Source: Cyrtodaria siliqua (taxonomy: Eukaryota; Mollusca; Bivalvia; Adapedonta; Hiatellidae). From it: a stretch of DNA of 64,000 nt. The stretch lies in NCBI GenBank assembly GCA_037043455.1, contig JAWPHD010011272.1:21430-85429 (forward strand). Direction: 5' to 3'. Shown here piece by piece: positions 10,396 to 20,149 of this stretch. The position numbers and the translations under genes are program-made. Position 1 is the stretch's first letter. Every line of letters starts with the position of its first letter. The notes beneath the pieces were generated by a model, which searched no databases, was not told the origin of the DNA, and worked only from the letters and a program-made list of their open reading frames with translations.

Positions 10396-11059
10396 GTAAG
10401 CATTTTCAAACATATAAACATGTTCAAATAACAATTATAGTGATACTAAATTATCTCCTATCTTTAAACGCGGATATGTGATATGGTTCGATTTGTTAAA
10501 AAGTAGTTTTTTAGACATTGAACCCATTTACCCGATGGTGGTTAAATGTATTAATATTGGTATATGTTTTATTGGAATGATATTGGACTTATTTTCATCC
10601 ATAAAATATCAAATAATCTCAGCATCCAACTAATTTACACGTCCGCGAATATAGTTCACTGCAGAGAACATATTAGCATTTATAAAATCCATTGTATAAC
10701 TGGCATGTGTTTTTTACAATATAGAGTAAATGTTTTGATTTGGATATAATATCGGATGTAGTTTCGGACGATGGATTTTAAAACTCACTACCTAAGATGT
10801 GTGCTTTTTCTAATATATCATAAACATCTTATTTAAGAAAGACAAAAGACAGATGTTTGTTAATTATATAATAAAATCAACAAATGGAAGGGCTTCAGCT
10901 TCTTAATATTTGCCTTTCCTTCCCTTCAAACAAGTTAGCTCATCTAAAATTAATTTCTTAATTAATGGGTGAGTACTATTAATTGTTAACTCGCCATTGT
11001 ATCAAATCAATGTCTGTAGAACACATTGCCGTATATATATTTAAAATATCATTTATTGA

Positions 11060-11240
11060 CGTTGCGTTGTACACATTCGCCCCTCTCCGCTGCGGGTTCA
11101 AATCCCACTGGGAGCTCGACTTGTAAGTGAGGAAGTGTCGATTCTTACGGATGGCGGGAGGTGTACAGTACTGGTTATACCCAGGAAAAGTGGGTGGTCT
11201 TCCTCCACCATAACAAATCGACCGTCGTATATAACCTTGC
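11060..11240 (+). mobile_element. tRNA-derived SINE fragment
   Basis: Carries a pol III B-box-like GGGTTCAAATCCCACTGG (11094-11111), then GTGAGGAAGTGTCG, GGATGGCGGGAGGTGTACAG and CTTCCTCCACCATA, the order seen in common mollusc SINEs. The tRNA-like head is incomplete. Lies in GR2 intron 2. Confidence 0.55.
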
Positions 11241-11337
11241 ATGTGTTGAAAATGACGTTAAAATACCATATATACATACAAACATTTATATCCTCCGCCA
11301 CTAGTTGAATCATGATGCATTTATCATAACTGAAAAT

Positions 11338-11650
11338 GTCCTAATTTCTCTGGATACTTTATTGTTAGAGATTTCCTTTTGATGGGATGTACTTTTATTT
11401 ACAATATCTTGTCAATTTGAGTGCTGAAGACAAGATAATACCGAGATTGTGTACACTTAAAATCAATTTAAGCTAACGACTTGGCAATATTGCCTACTGC
11501 CCATTACAAGTCGGTAACCATGTCTTCACCTCTCTTTTATGTTGTGTATTGTCGTTTCCATTGTACAGTTAATTTACTCTTTGTTTGTGGTACAGTGCGG
11601 ATCTACGTTGCCATTGCATTTGAGTGCTGTGATTTCTATAGGACATTTTT
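11338..11650 (+). mobile_element. PLE-2 3' UTR, solo copy
   Basis: Landmarks TTTCTCTGGATACTT, GATGGGATGTACTTTTATTTACA, GTGCTGAAGACAAGAT, TTACAAGTCGGTAACCATGTCTTCACC and GTGCTGTGATTTCTATAGGAC. A 5'-truncated retrocopy in GR2 intron 2. Confidence 0.75.
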
Positions 11651-11799
11651 TCTCATTTCCAAACACATGAAATATGCTTATAAAGGAAAAAGTACTATTA
11701 TATATTTGTTCAGTAAATAATGCTTATAAAAGAAAAAACTACTATTATATATTTGTTCATTATATACTATTTGTAATACTATTTCCTTTTCTTTGACAG

Positions 11800-11834
11800 G
11801 CAAGAAGGTCCCAGTGAACTCAAGAAAGTATTAA
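11800..11834 (+). CDS. GR2 exon 3: basic KKVPVNSRKY tail
   Basis: Micro-exon after the acceptor TTTGACAG. Joined to the phase-1 G of exon 2 it reads Gly-KKVPVNSRKY and stops at TAA 11832-11834. GR3 (KKFPVNPKKY) and GR5 (KKFPVNPKKY, then read-through) have the same tail and GR4 a shorter one (RRTKKY). Conservation of sequence, phase and splice context in separate copies makes this exon convincing although it is too short for gene finders. The tail matches the basic, Tyr-terminated ending described for shematrins. Confidence 0.85.
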
Positions 11835-11887
11835 ATGCAGTACTGATCATCTCTAATCCAATTACCTATACACTGTATAATTTGCTC

Positions 11888-11893
11888 AATAAA
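11888..11893 (+). promoter_or_regulatory. GR2 polyadenylation signal
   Basis: AATAAA 54 bp after the GR2 stop codon, the likely mRNA 3' processing signal. Confidence 0.6.
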
Positions 11894-11971
11894 TTGTTGT
11901 AACATACTCCATCGGTGATTTCATTGTAACACTCTTATTAACGGTACTGGTGGAAGGCAAAGAGGTCGCAT

Positions 11972-12303
11972 ATACGTTGTCATTGTGTCCACAAATGATC
12001 GTCAGTAACTAAAGCGGCCATATACGACTACGTGTCGTATTGTGTCCACAAATGATCTTCAGTAACTGAAGCGGCCATATACGATGGCGCGTCGTCATTG
12101 TGTCCACAAATGATCTTCAGTAACTGAAGCGGCCATATAAGATGGCGCGTTGTCATTGTGTCCACAAATGATCTTCAGTAATTGAAGCGGCCATATAAGA
12201 TGGCGCGTTGTCATTGTGTCCACAAATGATCTTCAGTAACTGAAGCGGCCATATACGATGGCACGTTGTCATTGTGTCCACAAATGATCTTTAGTAACTA
12301 AAG
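11972..12303 (+). repeat. 58 bp minisatellite, ~6 units
   Basis: Near-identical units containing TCATTGTGTCCACAAATGAT, CTTCAGTAACTGAAGCGG and CCATATACGATGGCGCGT. Each unit carries the small palindrome CTTCAGTAACTGAAG. Lies just downstream of GR2. Confidence 0.9.
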
Positions 12304-12309
12304 GTTTGT

Positions 12310-12830
12310 TGTATATCTAGAAGTAAGTATATAAATTCGAACAGGAAATGCAGCTTTCACAGACACAGTAAACCCAAAAACACGCAAAAAGACAAACAAG
12401 AATGGCAATAGTAATAATAAAAGCATAGGACGTTACAAACACAAACAGAGTTGACAGTAGGGCTACCACCTTGGAACGGTCAGTGGTAAAAAGGCCGCTG
12501 GTGGTTTAAACCAGGTTCTAGGCTGCACCAAACCTCATACTTACCCTACTGTCATCCCAACTAAACGGGACTGTGTAAATAAAGAAATCCCCGCCATGGA
12601 CTATTCTCTAACCAACAAGGCAGCATTAATAGGCAATATAAGTAAAACACAAAGATGCTCGTGTATATATAAATACAAAAAAAAAAATAGCATAGAAAGC
12701 CACAAAGAAAGTACTCGATGACTTGGCAGAAGCCAGAGCACAAGAGAATAAACCACTGAGGGCACGACAAGACAAAACCGCAGACAAACATCAAACGTCA
12801 CCGTTTTGATGACGAAAAAAGTTGTTTTAT
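12310..12830 (-). mobile_element. PLE-1 3' UTR copy
   Basis: Nearly complete PLE-1 3' UTR on the minus strand, with the tail at 12330-12360 (AAATTCGAACAGGAAATGCAGC) and the CTTGGCAGAAGCCAGAG block at 12722. No RT codons remain. Open frames here are UTR artefacts. Confidence 0.85.
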
Positions 12831-12894
12831 ATCTCAACTCTCCAAACGCATATGGCGGATTATAGAGCCATTTACTACATGTCTTATTAATCTA

Positions 12895-13025
12895 AAAGTA
12901 GATATAATTGGCCAACAGAAACTGTAGCATTCAAAGTCGGGTTGGCAATGAGCTACCTCCTTGGAACAGTCAGTGGCAAAAAAGGCCGCTGTGGGTTTAA
13001 CCCAGTTTTTAGTTTGCAACAAACA
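12895..13025 (-). mobile_element. PLE-1 3' UTR fragment
   Basis: Short piece: CAACAGAAACTGTAGCATTCAAAG, then CCTTGGAACAGTCAGTGGCAAAAAAGGCCGCTG, joined directly with internal sequence missing. Confidence 0.65.
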
Positions 13026-13039
13026 CAAACAAGAGAGAA

Positions 13040-13245
13040 AAGTAGGATACTCGGCGGTAGCAAGCATATTTCACTACCGTTTATGTACAGTCTCAATCAA
13101 ACCGAGACGTACTTATCGTGTTCGGCCGTTTCCAAAGGCCCACTCTCACACTCTTTTATTGAGTCTTTATAAAAGAGTTAATATAAAAAGGAACACTTTT
13201 CACGCCCCTAGGCTTAAGTGGTATTATACTTTTTTTCAGCCATCA
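13040..13245. repeat. R3 (+) and R4 (-) fragments
   Basis: 13052-13157 is plus R3 (GGCGGTAGCAAGCATATTTCACTACCG, GTGTTCGGCCGTTTCC). 13160-13245 resembles minus R4 (CACGCCCCTAGGCTTAAGTGGTA). Confidence 0.6.
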
Positions 13246-13480
13246 TAAGACGACCCGTTTAATCTCCCCGTCACATGGTGAGACAAGGGTAAGGGAGGAC
13301 CATCCCTTGCCACACCTTACAAAATATATACAAGCATGTTATAGAACATTTGAAAATTACTGTAGATTTGCTTTAAAATAATGAGATTTGCAATGGGGAA
13401 AATTATCTTTAGTCCAAAAACAAAGAAAACAAATGAAGTGAAATTTAATAATAAAAAAAAAGTTTTTCAAATGAGAATAG

Positions 13481-13640
13481 TGTCCTATAGAAACCACAGC
13501 GTTCGAACGCAATGGCATCGTAGGTCCGCACTGTACTGCAAACAAGGACTTAAAAATACAATGAAAGAGACAAAAAAACAACTAGAAAGGGTGGTGAAGA
13601 CAGGGTTACCGACTTGGAACGGTCAGTCCATGTCTTGTGT
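13481..13640 (-). mobile_element. PLE-2 3' terminal fragment
   Basis: GTCCTATAGAAACCACAGCG to GGTGAAGACAGGGTTACCGACTTGGAACGGTCAG, the reverse complement of the PLE-2 3' end. Confidence 0.8.
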
Positions 13641-13710
13641 ACACAATGAAAAAAATCTCGTTCTTGGTTCAGTGAGATGAGTATTTTATTTTGATAATAT
13701 ATGTAACTAG

Positions 13711-14620
13711 TTAAATATGTATCTCCCAATCTTTATTAAATTGATCCACATTTTTGTTTTTTATTGGAATATGTTTATATGTGTTATGAGAGCATTTAAG
13801 TATGCTTTTAAGTGCCTGTATGGACAGATATATATGGTGTTTTTTGTCGTTTTAAGCAAAACATATAATACTTGATTTCTAGCAATATTTGCAATTCAAT
13901 CTTTTTGATAAGCATTTTCCAATGTTGAATATAAAAAGTTCTGTAAATGACCTTATTGTTTATTTTTACAAGTATTCATTGTAGTTGTTCAAGAAAAGTT
14001 TGTGTTGTGGAACAGGTCCATAGTAATGACGTCTTCTTCGTTACAAGAATAACATAAGGGGGTATCTTTTATTTTTATTTCGTGTAAGTAAGGATTAGTT
14101 GGGAGTAATCTGTGGTTTATTCTAATCTGAAACCATTTCAGCGTTGTGCTCATTGTACTTTTGAAAGGCGAGGCATATATATCTGTCCATGTTTCTACGC
14201 TATGTCGTAACTAAGTTCCCATTTTAATTTTGAAGTTGGTTTATCGCTGTTTTTATTTAGAATATTGTAAAATATTTTGCGACCTTTTCTATTTTGGATA
14301 AACGGTGCGATATTTAAGGTTATATTTGGAAGTGGCATTTTAATTGAAACTGTTCTTTTCAATATCGTTTTTTGAAAGGATTTAATAACTGTTATTAATC
14401 CACTATGATTGTAAGAAATTAATTTTTAAATAGTTCATTTATTAGGTAATTATTTTTATCAAACCATTTTTTGTAATATACTGGCTTACTGTCAATTTAA
14501 ATAATGTTATTGTAAAAAATAGGATTTAATGAAAACGTATCTATAGAATTAATTGTATTATGTTAATGATTGCGGCAAAAGCAGATAAAACATCAATTCA
14601 TAATTTATGATTAAGTTTCT
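13711..14620 (-). mobile_element. L1/Tx1-like LINE, 3' end of ORF2 (broken)
   Basis: Minus-strand translation, in shifting frames, gives the C-terminal landmarks of L1/Tx1-type ORF2: IDSKPVYYKKWFDKNNYLI, then HSGLITVIKSF, then LKWFQIRINHRLLPTNPYL followed by IKIKDTPLCYSCNEED (the Cys-x-x-Cys end) and FNKDWEIHI before a stop at 13711. Several frameshifts and stops make it a fossil. The preceding part of the same ORF lies at 16029-16283, separated by nested insertions. Confidence 0.75.
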
Positions 14621-14644
14621 GCATTATGTTTCACAATAACATTC

Positions 14645-14985
14645 GCCTGAAAAAAGAGTATGAAAGTGGATCTTTGGGAACGGCCGTACACGATAAATAC
14701 GAAATATTGCAGTCTCGGTTTGATTGAGACTGTTCATGAACGGTAGTGAAATATGCATGCTACCGTTCACGCCTCCTAGCCCCGGGTTGAGCAGAACTTA
14801 ATATTCATAAAATCGTTAGTACAGAATTTTAACCACCCCGAAGATGGCATGCATATGGCGTGGACATGCTACTTATTTCATTATTGCATGTCCAGCGTCA
14901 TATGGTCCCAATATCTAACAAAATCTATGCTCCGAAGAGCAAAATAAACAAAATGGCATTTAGTTGGGAGCAGCGGTTATGAAGA
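14645..14985 (-). repeat. R3 element, 3' half, interrupted
   Basis: Begins AAAAAAGAGTATGAAAGTGG and includes hairpin TGAACGGTAG / CTACCGTTCA, the CCCCGAAGATGGCATGCATATGG block and CTCCGAAGAGCAAAATAAACAAAATGG. Interrupted at about 14986 by a PLE-1 copy; it continues at 15691. Confidence 0.75.
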
Positions 14986-15690
14986 AATATAAAAAGATCG
15001 GACAGGGAAAGTAGCATTCAAGGAGGACAGTCAACCACAAAACACAGAAACAAACATGGAAACAGACAAACAAGAAGGCAAAAGTAATAATAAAAGTAAA
15101 CGACATCACAAACACAAAAGGGTTGACAATAGGGCTACCGCCTTGGAACGGTCAGTGGCAAATTATGCCACTGGGGGTTTAAACCGGTTCTAGGATGCAT
15201 CAAACCTCACACTTACCCTACTTCATCCCATTAAAACAAGACAGTGTAAATAAAGAAATCCCCACCATGATCTAATCTCTAACCAACAAGGCAGCATCAA
15301 TAGGCAATATAAATAAAACACAAATATGCTCGTGTAAATATAATACAAAACAAAATAGCCTAGAAAGCCACAATGAAGGTACTCAATGACTTGGCAGAAG
15401 CCGGAGCTATAAGAGAATAAACCATTAAGGGCACGACAAAAATATCATAGACAAACATCAAACGCCACCCTCCCAATGGACTTTAGGTAGGCGTCATCAT
15501 AGGGTCCACAGCCTGTCCAGTCATCTTACAATTAAAGAGGAAAGCATAGTGGCGAACTGTAAAAGGGTCCACCACCAGGCATGCAGTACCTTGCAAAATG
15601 ATAGGGTCATAACCCCTTTTGATAAACTTTTTAACAAGTTTAGCAAAGATAGTATGAAAGTGATCATGACCAAGAAAGTTCATGACCTAC
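14986..15690 (-). mobile_element. PLE-1, 5'-truncated copy inserted in R3
   Basis: Minus-strand 3' UTR (14986-15482) followed by the last 66 codons of the RT (15683-15483), from LGHDHFHTIFAKLVKKF to TGQAVDPMMTPT and stop. The 5' truncation lies just upstream, where R3 sequence resumes. A young-looking insertion with an undamaged coding end. Confidence 0.85.
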
Positions 15691-15985
15691 GCATGACAAG
15701 TACCAGTCAAAAGACTAAATTAAAATGCAGACAACATATCCTATGGGTGGTTAAACAATTCCCAGAGCCTTTATCGACCGGAGTAGTGGAACCACTGAAT
15801 CGAAATTTAAGAAAACAAAAACATTAGAAATTGTACCACCGATATCTAAATATATGTTTCGGGCTCAGCGATCTCCAAGATCGAATGAATAGCAGTCCTG
15901 ATTGAAAGCGAGGTGAGATGTTTTACTGCCGCCACACTGCATAAGCAACGCAACTGTGTTATATAAAAGAGTAAAACTGCTAATT
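15691..15985 (-). repeat. R3 element, 5' half
   Basis: Continuation of the R3 copy at 14645: AGTCAAAAGACTAAATTAAAATGC, AACATATCCTATGGGTGGTTAAAC, GGAGTAGTGGAACCAC, CTCAGCGATCTCCAAGATCG and the terminal GTTATATAAAAGAG. The unbroken form is at 63380-63700. Confidence 0.75.
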
Positions 15986-16028
15986 TCTGAATATCAATGA
16001 AACTTTCAACGCATGTTTCCATTTACCT

Positions 16029-16283
16029 TCACTCAAATGTAGTCTTCTTCTTCACGTAGATTTTAGACTTAAGATGAAAGCCTTTAAATTTATCATGTTG
16101 AGACCTCCCTCTGAATATTGCTTTACTATAACTGTATTTATTTATTTTTGCTGGACCTTCCCAAAGAAATTCATACAGTATGCCATTAATTTTGCTACAA
16201 TGGATTCTGTAGGATTTGATAACTGTTATTTTCCCTAATGGAGTTAAATATCTTCTCTTCCATATCTTGATTAATATTTTCAC
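16029..16283 (-). mobile_element. L1/Tx1-like LINE, RT thumb region (broken)
   Basis: Reads KIWKRRYLTPLGKITVIKS, then KINGILYEFLWEGPAKIN on the minus strand, and in another frame VIVKQYSEGGLNMINLKAF. This is the segment that normally lies just upstream of the part found at 14620-13711. Colinear remains of one LINE split by R3 and PLE-1. Confidence 0.75.
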
Positions 16284-16734
16284 TGGGAATTAAAACGCAG
16301 CACGTGTTTCTTTTAAGGGTAATGTAATATAAATGTAATCGATTAGATCAGACAGCCAAAATGGACGACGTATATTTGTATATAGACATATATACGAACA
16401 ATGTTTAATTGCTAATAAAATCAAAACACAGTATATAAACAAAAATAAGATAATCACAAATATTTAAAATATAATTAAATATTTGACGAAATATAACCCC
16501 ATTCTCCAGGATAATACACACTACTGTGTTCTGTCTAATCAACCTCTTATTAAAAATAATAAGCATCGGCAAATGACTTTCTGCAATAAATCCATTTTGC
16601 AACTAGTCCTTTTACCAACGACGCTGTTTCTTATTCCAGTCAAAAAAGTAACACGGAATCAGAACCTAATTTAGTATCCCTTATTCACTGAGGTAAATAA
16701 AATGACAATACATCATTTATGGTTATAGCCTTTT
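16284..16734. other. No gene recognised
   Basis: AT-rich sequence with weak overlapping open frames on both strands (about 16405-16674), none recognisable. Confidence 0.4.
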
Positions 16735-16910
16735 GCCATTGACTGTTCCAACGCGGTAGCCCTATTGTCAACCCTTTTGTGTTTGACATGTCTTATTTAG
16801 CCTTTTATTCATCTTTAAATTTGTTCTTTGTTTCTGTGTGTGTTTGTGGTTGACTGTCGTCCGTCCTTGAATGCTGCTTTCCTTTTCGATTTTTATATCT
16901 ATATTGTGAT
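16735..16910 (+). mobile_element. PLE-1 3' tail, solo copy
   Basis: GACTGTTCCAACGCGGTAGCCCTATTGTCAACCC to TTGAATGCTGCTTTCC..TTTTATATCTA. Confidence 0.8.
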
Positions 16911-16974
16911 ACCGTCATACGCTTTTAGTGATAGACTGCAATAAAAACAATCGTTCGAGGTTACATTACAAGCC

Positions 16975-17520
16975 AATATGGACCTATAGAAACCACAGCA
17001 ATCAAACGCAATGGCACTGTAGGTCCGCATTGCATGCAAAACTAAAATAAGAGCATATCTAAAATGTCAACGAAAAGTACAATATGTAACATAAACAGTG
17101 GTGAAGACAGGGCTACCGATTTGGAACGGTCAGTAGGCAAAAAGGCCTAAAGGTTAGCTTAAGTCGATTTTATTTGTACACATCCTCGCTATTATCATGT
17201 CTTCAGCGCCCAAATTGCCAAAAAATGTAAATAAAAGTACATCCCATCAAAAGGAAATCCTTAACAATAAAAAATAGTATGATAATGGACTTTTGGGAAC
17301 GGCCGAACACGACACATACGAAATATTGCAGTCTAGGTTTGATGAGACTGTTCATGAGTGGTAGTAAAATATGCTAGCTACCGCTCACGCCCCTAGCACC
17401 GGATTGAGCAGAACTCAATATTCATAAAAATCAACATTACAGAATTTTAACCATCCCGAAGAAGTCCACATCCAGAGAAATTAGCAAATAATAAACTTAA
17501 ATGTTATTTTAAAGATATAA
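16975..17520 (-). mobile_element. PLE-2 3' UTR interrupted by an R3 fragment
   Basis: PLE-2 tail at 16978-17265 and its continuation (AGTCCACATCCAGAGAAATTA) from 17463. Between them is a ~197 bp R3 piece, AGTATGATAATGG..ACCATCCCGAAG. The uninterrupted PLE-2 sequence at about 17805 confirms the junction. Confidence 0.75.
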
Positions 17521-17531
17521 AATAATATATA

Positions 17532-18007
17532 GGGTCCTATAGAAACCACAGCGTCCGAACGCAATGACATCGTAGGTCCACACAGTACTGCAAACAAGGA
17601 CTAGAATCTACAATGAAAGAGACAAAAAACAACAGAAAGGGTGGTGAAGACAGGGTTACCGACTTGGAACGGTCAGTAGGCAATAAGGCCTACTGGTTAG
17701 CTTGAATCGATTTTATATGCGCACAATCCTCGCTATTATCCTGTCTTTAGCGCCCAAATAGACAAGACAGTGTAAAGAAAACTACATCCCATCTAAAGGG
17801 ATTCTCTAACAATAAAGTCCACATCCAGAGAAACTAACTGAAGATAAACATACAAAATAATAAACATCTCAGGATGTATCCAGAATCGTACTGAACAACC
17901 ATAGTAGTTGCAGCGAAAGAGAAAACCAGTCTAGGGAACGACCAGAAAACCCGAGGGACGAAAGCTCATGCACCCACCTCCCTTAGATGGGGTTTCAGTA
18001 GGTACAA
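17532..18007 (-). mobile_element. PLE-2 3' UTR
   Basis: 3' UTR directly downstream (minus sense) of the RT frame at 18940-18008. It ends in the GGTAACCCTGTCTTCACCACC and TTTCTATAGGACC blocks that define PLE-2 solo copies elsewhere. Confidence 0.8.
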
Positions 18008-18940
18008 TCATAGAGTCCCAAGAGGTAATCCAGTCATCGCACAAGTGAAAAGTGAAGCGTAATGACTGACTGTAGATGGGTCAATCACTAAACATGCAGT
18101 GCGCTGCAAACCCAAAGGGTTGTATCCTTTTCTGACGAACTTCCTGATTAAATTTGTAAAGCGGTCAGGAAACCCGTCAGACCCCTTTAACTTACGAAGT
18201 TTATAGACCACATCTCCATAAAATGAGGGTTGTGATATGCCTAGTCGCAGAAGTGTTTTAAGGTTGGTGTTGTACTTTTCCAGCAGGCCCTCGTTGCGGC
18301 GGTAGAATTTAGAGAAAGATCTACGTAGTTTGTGATAACGAAAACCCTGCTGAAGAAGTTTACTTTTAATAACTTGATTTCGATCATTGAAGTCTATAAC
18401 ATCATTACACGCTCTAGCAAATCGAATGAGCTGGGAGATATACACCCCATATGAGGTAGCACGAGGTACATCTCCATCCAGGTGTGGATAGTTAACGATG
18501 TTAAAATTGAAATAATCTCTCTTATCATAGATTTTAGTATGAATACAATCATTTGAAATCGAGAGATGAAGATCGAGAAATGCTGCTACTGTATCCGAAC
18601 TGTTGGCTTTATTCAACGTGAGCTCCGGTGGATAAATGTTAGTAACCATATGAGCAAAGAATGGATTATCAATAATTAGTATGTCATCAAGATACCGAGA
18701 AGTATTATTAAACGCATTAATAATTTCACCCTGGCTAGTAGGTGACAAACTCAACATAAAATCTCTTTCATAGCAGTACAAAAACAAATCTGCAACAAGT
18801 GGCGCACAGTTAGTACCCATAGGAATACCAACAACCTGGCGGTAAATAGTTTTACCGTATCTTATAAAGATGTTATCCAGAAGAAAAGATAAGGCTCTAC
18901 AAACATCAATAAAAGTCCACATATTATACTTATAAAACAT
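18008..18940 (-). CDS. PLE-2 reverse transcriptase, 5'-truncated
   Basis: Reverse transcriptase of a Penelope-like retroelement: an uninterrupted 310-codon C-terminal part. The fingers/palm shows IYRQVVGIPMGTNCAPLVADL, the catalytic motif RYLDDI (YLDD), then AFLDLHLSISN and the family's conserved DGDVPRATSYGVYISQLIR and FYGDVVYKLRKL blocks. The N-terminal third (compare 29306-29980) is missing: at 18941 it abuts the 3' UTR of another PLE-2 copy in the same orientation, a head-to-tail arrangement typical of Penelope-like elements. No GIY-YIG domain follows the RT. The Met at 18940 is only the first in the open frame and not a natural start. It cannot encode a complete enzyme, but lack of damage suggests recent insertion. 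The subclass is inferred, not tested by phylogeny. Confidence 0.75.
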   Translation of the reverse strand: MFYKYNMWTFIDVCRALSFLLDNIFIRYGKTIYRQVVGIPMGTNCAPLVADLFLYCYERDFMLSLSPTSQGEIINAFNNTSRYLDDILIIDNPFFAHMVTNIYPPELTLNKANSSDTVAAFLDLHLSISNDCIHTKIYDKRDYFNFNIVNYPHLDGDVPRATSYGVYISQLIRFARACNDVIDFNDRNQVIKSKLLQQGFRYHKLRRSFSKFYRRNEGLLEKYNTNLKTLLRLGISQPSFYGDVVYKLRKLKGSDGFPDRFTNLIRKFVRKGYNPLGLQRTACLVIDPSTVSHYASLFTCAMTGLPLGTL

Positions 18941-19470
18941 GTATCCAGAATCGTACTGAACAAATACAGCAGTTGCAGCTAAGGGAAAACCTATCTAGGG
19001 TACGACCAAAAACCTTGGGCCAAGATTTATGCAAATACCTCCCTTTGTCCTAGTTTCAGCAATCATAAAGTCCCAAGCGGTTGTCCAGTCATCACACAAG
19101 TGAAGTGCGTTGCTATACTCAAGGGTCGTATCCTTTTCTGACGAATTTCCTGATAAATCTTGTAAAATTGTCAGGAAACCCTTTAACTTCCTAAGTTTAT
19201 AGACTAAATCTTCATAAAATAAAGGTTGTGATATTCCTAGTCATAGTAATGTTCTAAGATTAGTGTTGTACTTTTCTAGTAGGTTTCCGTTGCGTCGATA
19301 GAATTTTGAGAAAGATCTACGCTCATTGAAGACATTAACACCATTACTCTAGCAAAACGAATGATCTAGGAGATATACACCCGTATGATGTAGCACGAGG
19401 TACATCCCCATCCAAATGTGGATAGTTTGCGATGCCAAAGTTAAAGACATCTCCCTTATCATATGTTTTA
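18941..19470 (-). mobile_element. PLE-2 second copy, degenerate
   Basis: Partial 3' UTR from TGTATCCAGAATCGTACTGAAC, then damaged RT C-terminal codons (about 19060-19440) with deletions and stops. Arranged head-to-tail with the copy at 17532-18940. Confidence 0.7.
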
Positions 19471-19610
19471 GTAAGGGATTTATATTCGATATATATTTTA
19501 GTAAGGGATTTATATTCGATATATATTTTAGTAAGGGATTTATATTCGATATATATTTTAGTAAGGGATTTATATTCGATATATATTTTAGTAAGGGAGT
19601 TATATTCGAT
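19471..19610. repeat. 30 bp tandem repeat x5 inside RT remnant
   Basis: Five exact-spacing units (starts 19471, 19501, 19531, 19561, 19591) with GTAAGGGATTTATATTCGAT. They duplicate the RT segment around 'IYDKR' of PLE-2 by slippage. The near identity points to recent expansion. Confidence 0.9.
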
Positions 19611-19704
19611 ACCATTTGACAAATTGCGTCCGCATTCAACAAAGTGTATCACTCAAAGATGTGTAATACTAGGCTCAAAGCCGCCGATATAGAAACGTTT
19701 TGTC

Positions 19705-19985
19705 CGTTTGCGTATGTTGTCTGTGAAATACCGTCAAGTTTGGAAATATTTCTTATAGACAAATTGTTGGTATCCCTATGGGTATTAACTGTAAATCTTT
19801 TGTTACCACTTTGGTTTGGTATTGCTATGAAAGATTGCTATGAAAGAGTTTCATTTTAAGTCTTTCACCGGGTACTCAGGCAGATGCCATCGAAGCATTT
19901 AGACCTCTCAGTAACTGGATGATATATTAGACATTAACAAACTTTCTGTTCTACTTTGGTAAATAGTATTAACCCTAAAGTAACG
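19705..19985 (+). pseudogene. PLE-1 RT fragment
   Basis: Plus-strand remnant with GACAAATTGTTGGTATCCC (RQIVGIP) and CTATGAAAGA (YER), then a damaged YLDD region near 19910. Multiple indels and stops. Confidence 0.65.
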
Positions 19986-19989
19986 TAGA

Positions 19990-20110
19990 AATTAAACGTA
20001 GATGTAACAGCAAAACAGGAAATGTAGCATTCAAGGACCACTGTCAACCAAAAACACGAATGGAAACAAACAAAACTTAAAATGATAAATAAAAGGCAAA
20101 GATTATGACA
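19990..20110 (-). mobile_element. PLE-1 3' tail fragment
   Basis: ACAGGAAATGTAGCATTCAAGG..CACTGTCAACC and following A-rich block, minus orientation. Confidence 0.7.
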
Positions 20111-20149
20111 CCACACAGCTAATATGTCTGATATTTATGATTTCTAGAT

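Larger units (their letters stand above)
10396..11799 (+). other. GR2 intron 2 (phase 1)
   Basis: Predicted 1404 bp intron from GTAAGCATTTT to TTCTTTGACAG. It contains a SINE-like segment (about 11060-11240), a PLE-2 3' UTR copy (11338-11650) and otherwise unrecognised AT-rich sequence. Confidence 0.75.

Noticed and set aside
9781..10434. His/Arg/Leu-rich minus frame opposite GR2, and the similar one at 43264-43890
   Set aside because: Shadow of GGX codon repeats read in antisense; it runs past the donor into the intron.
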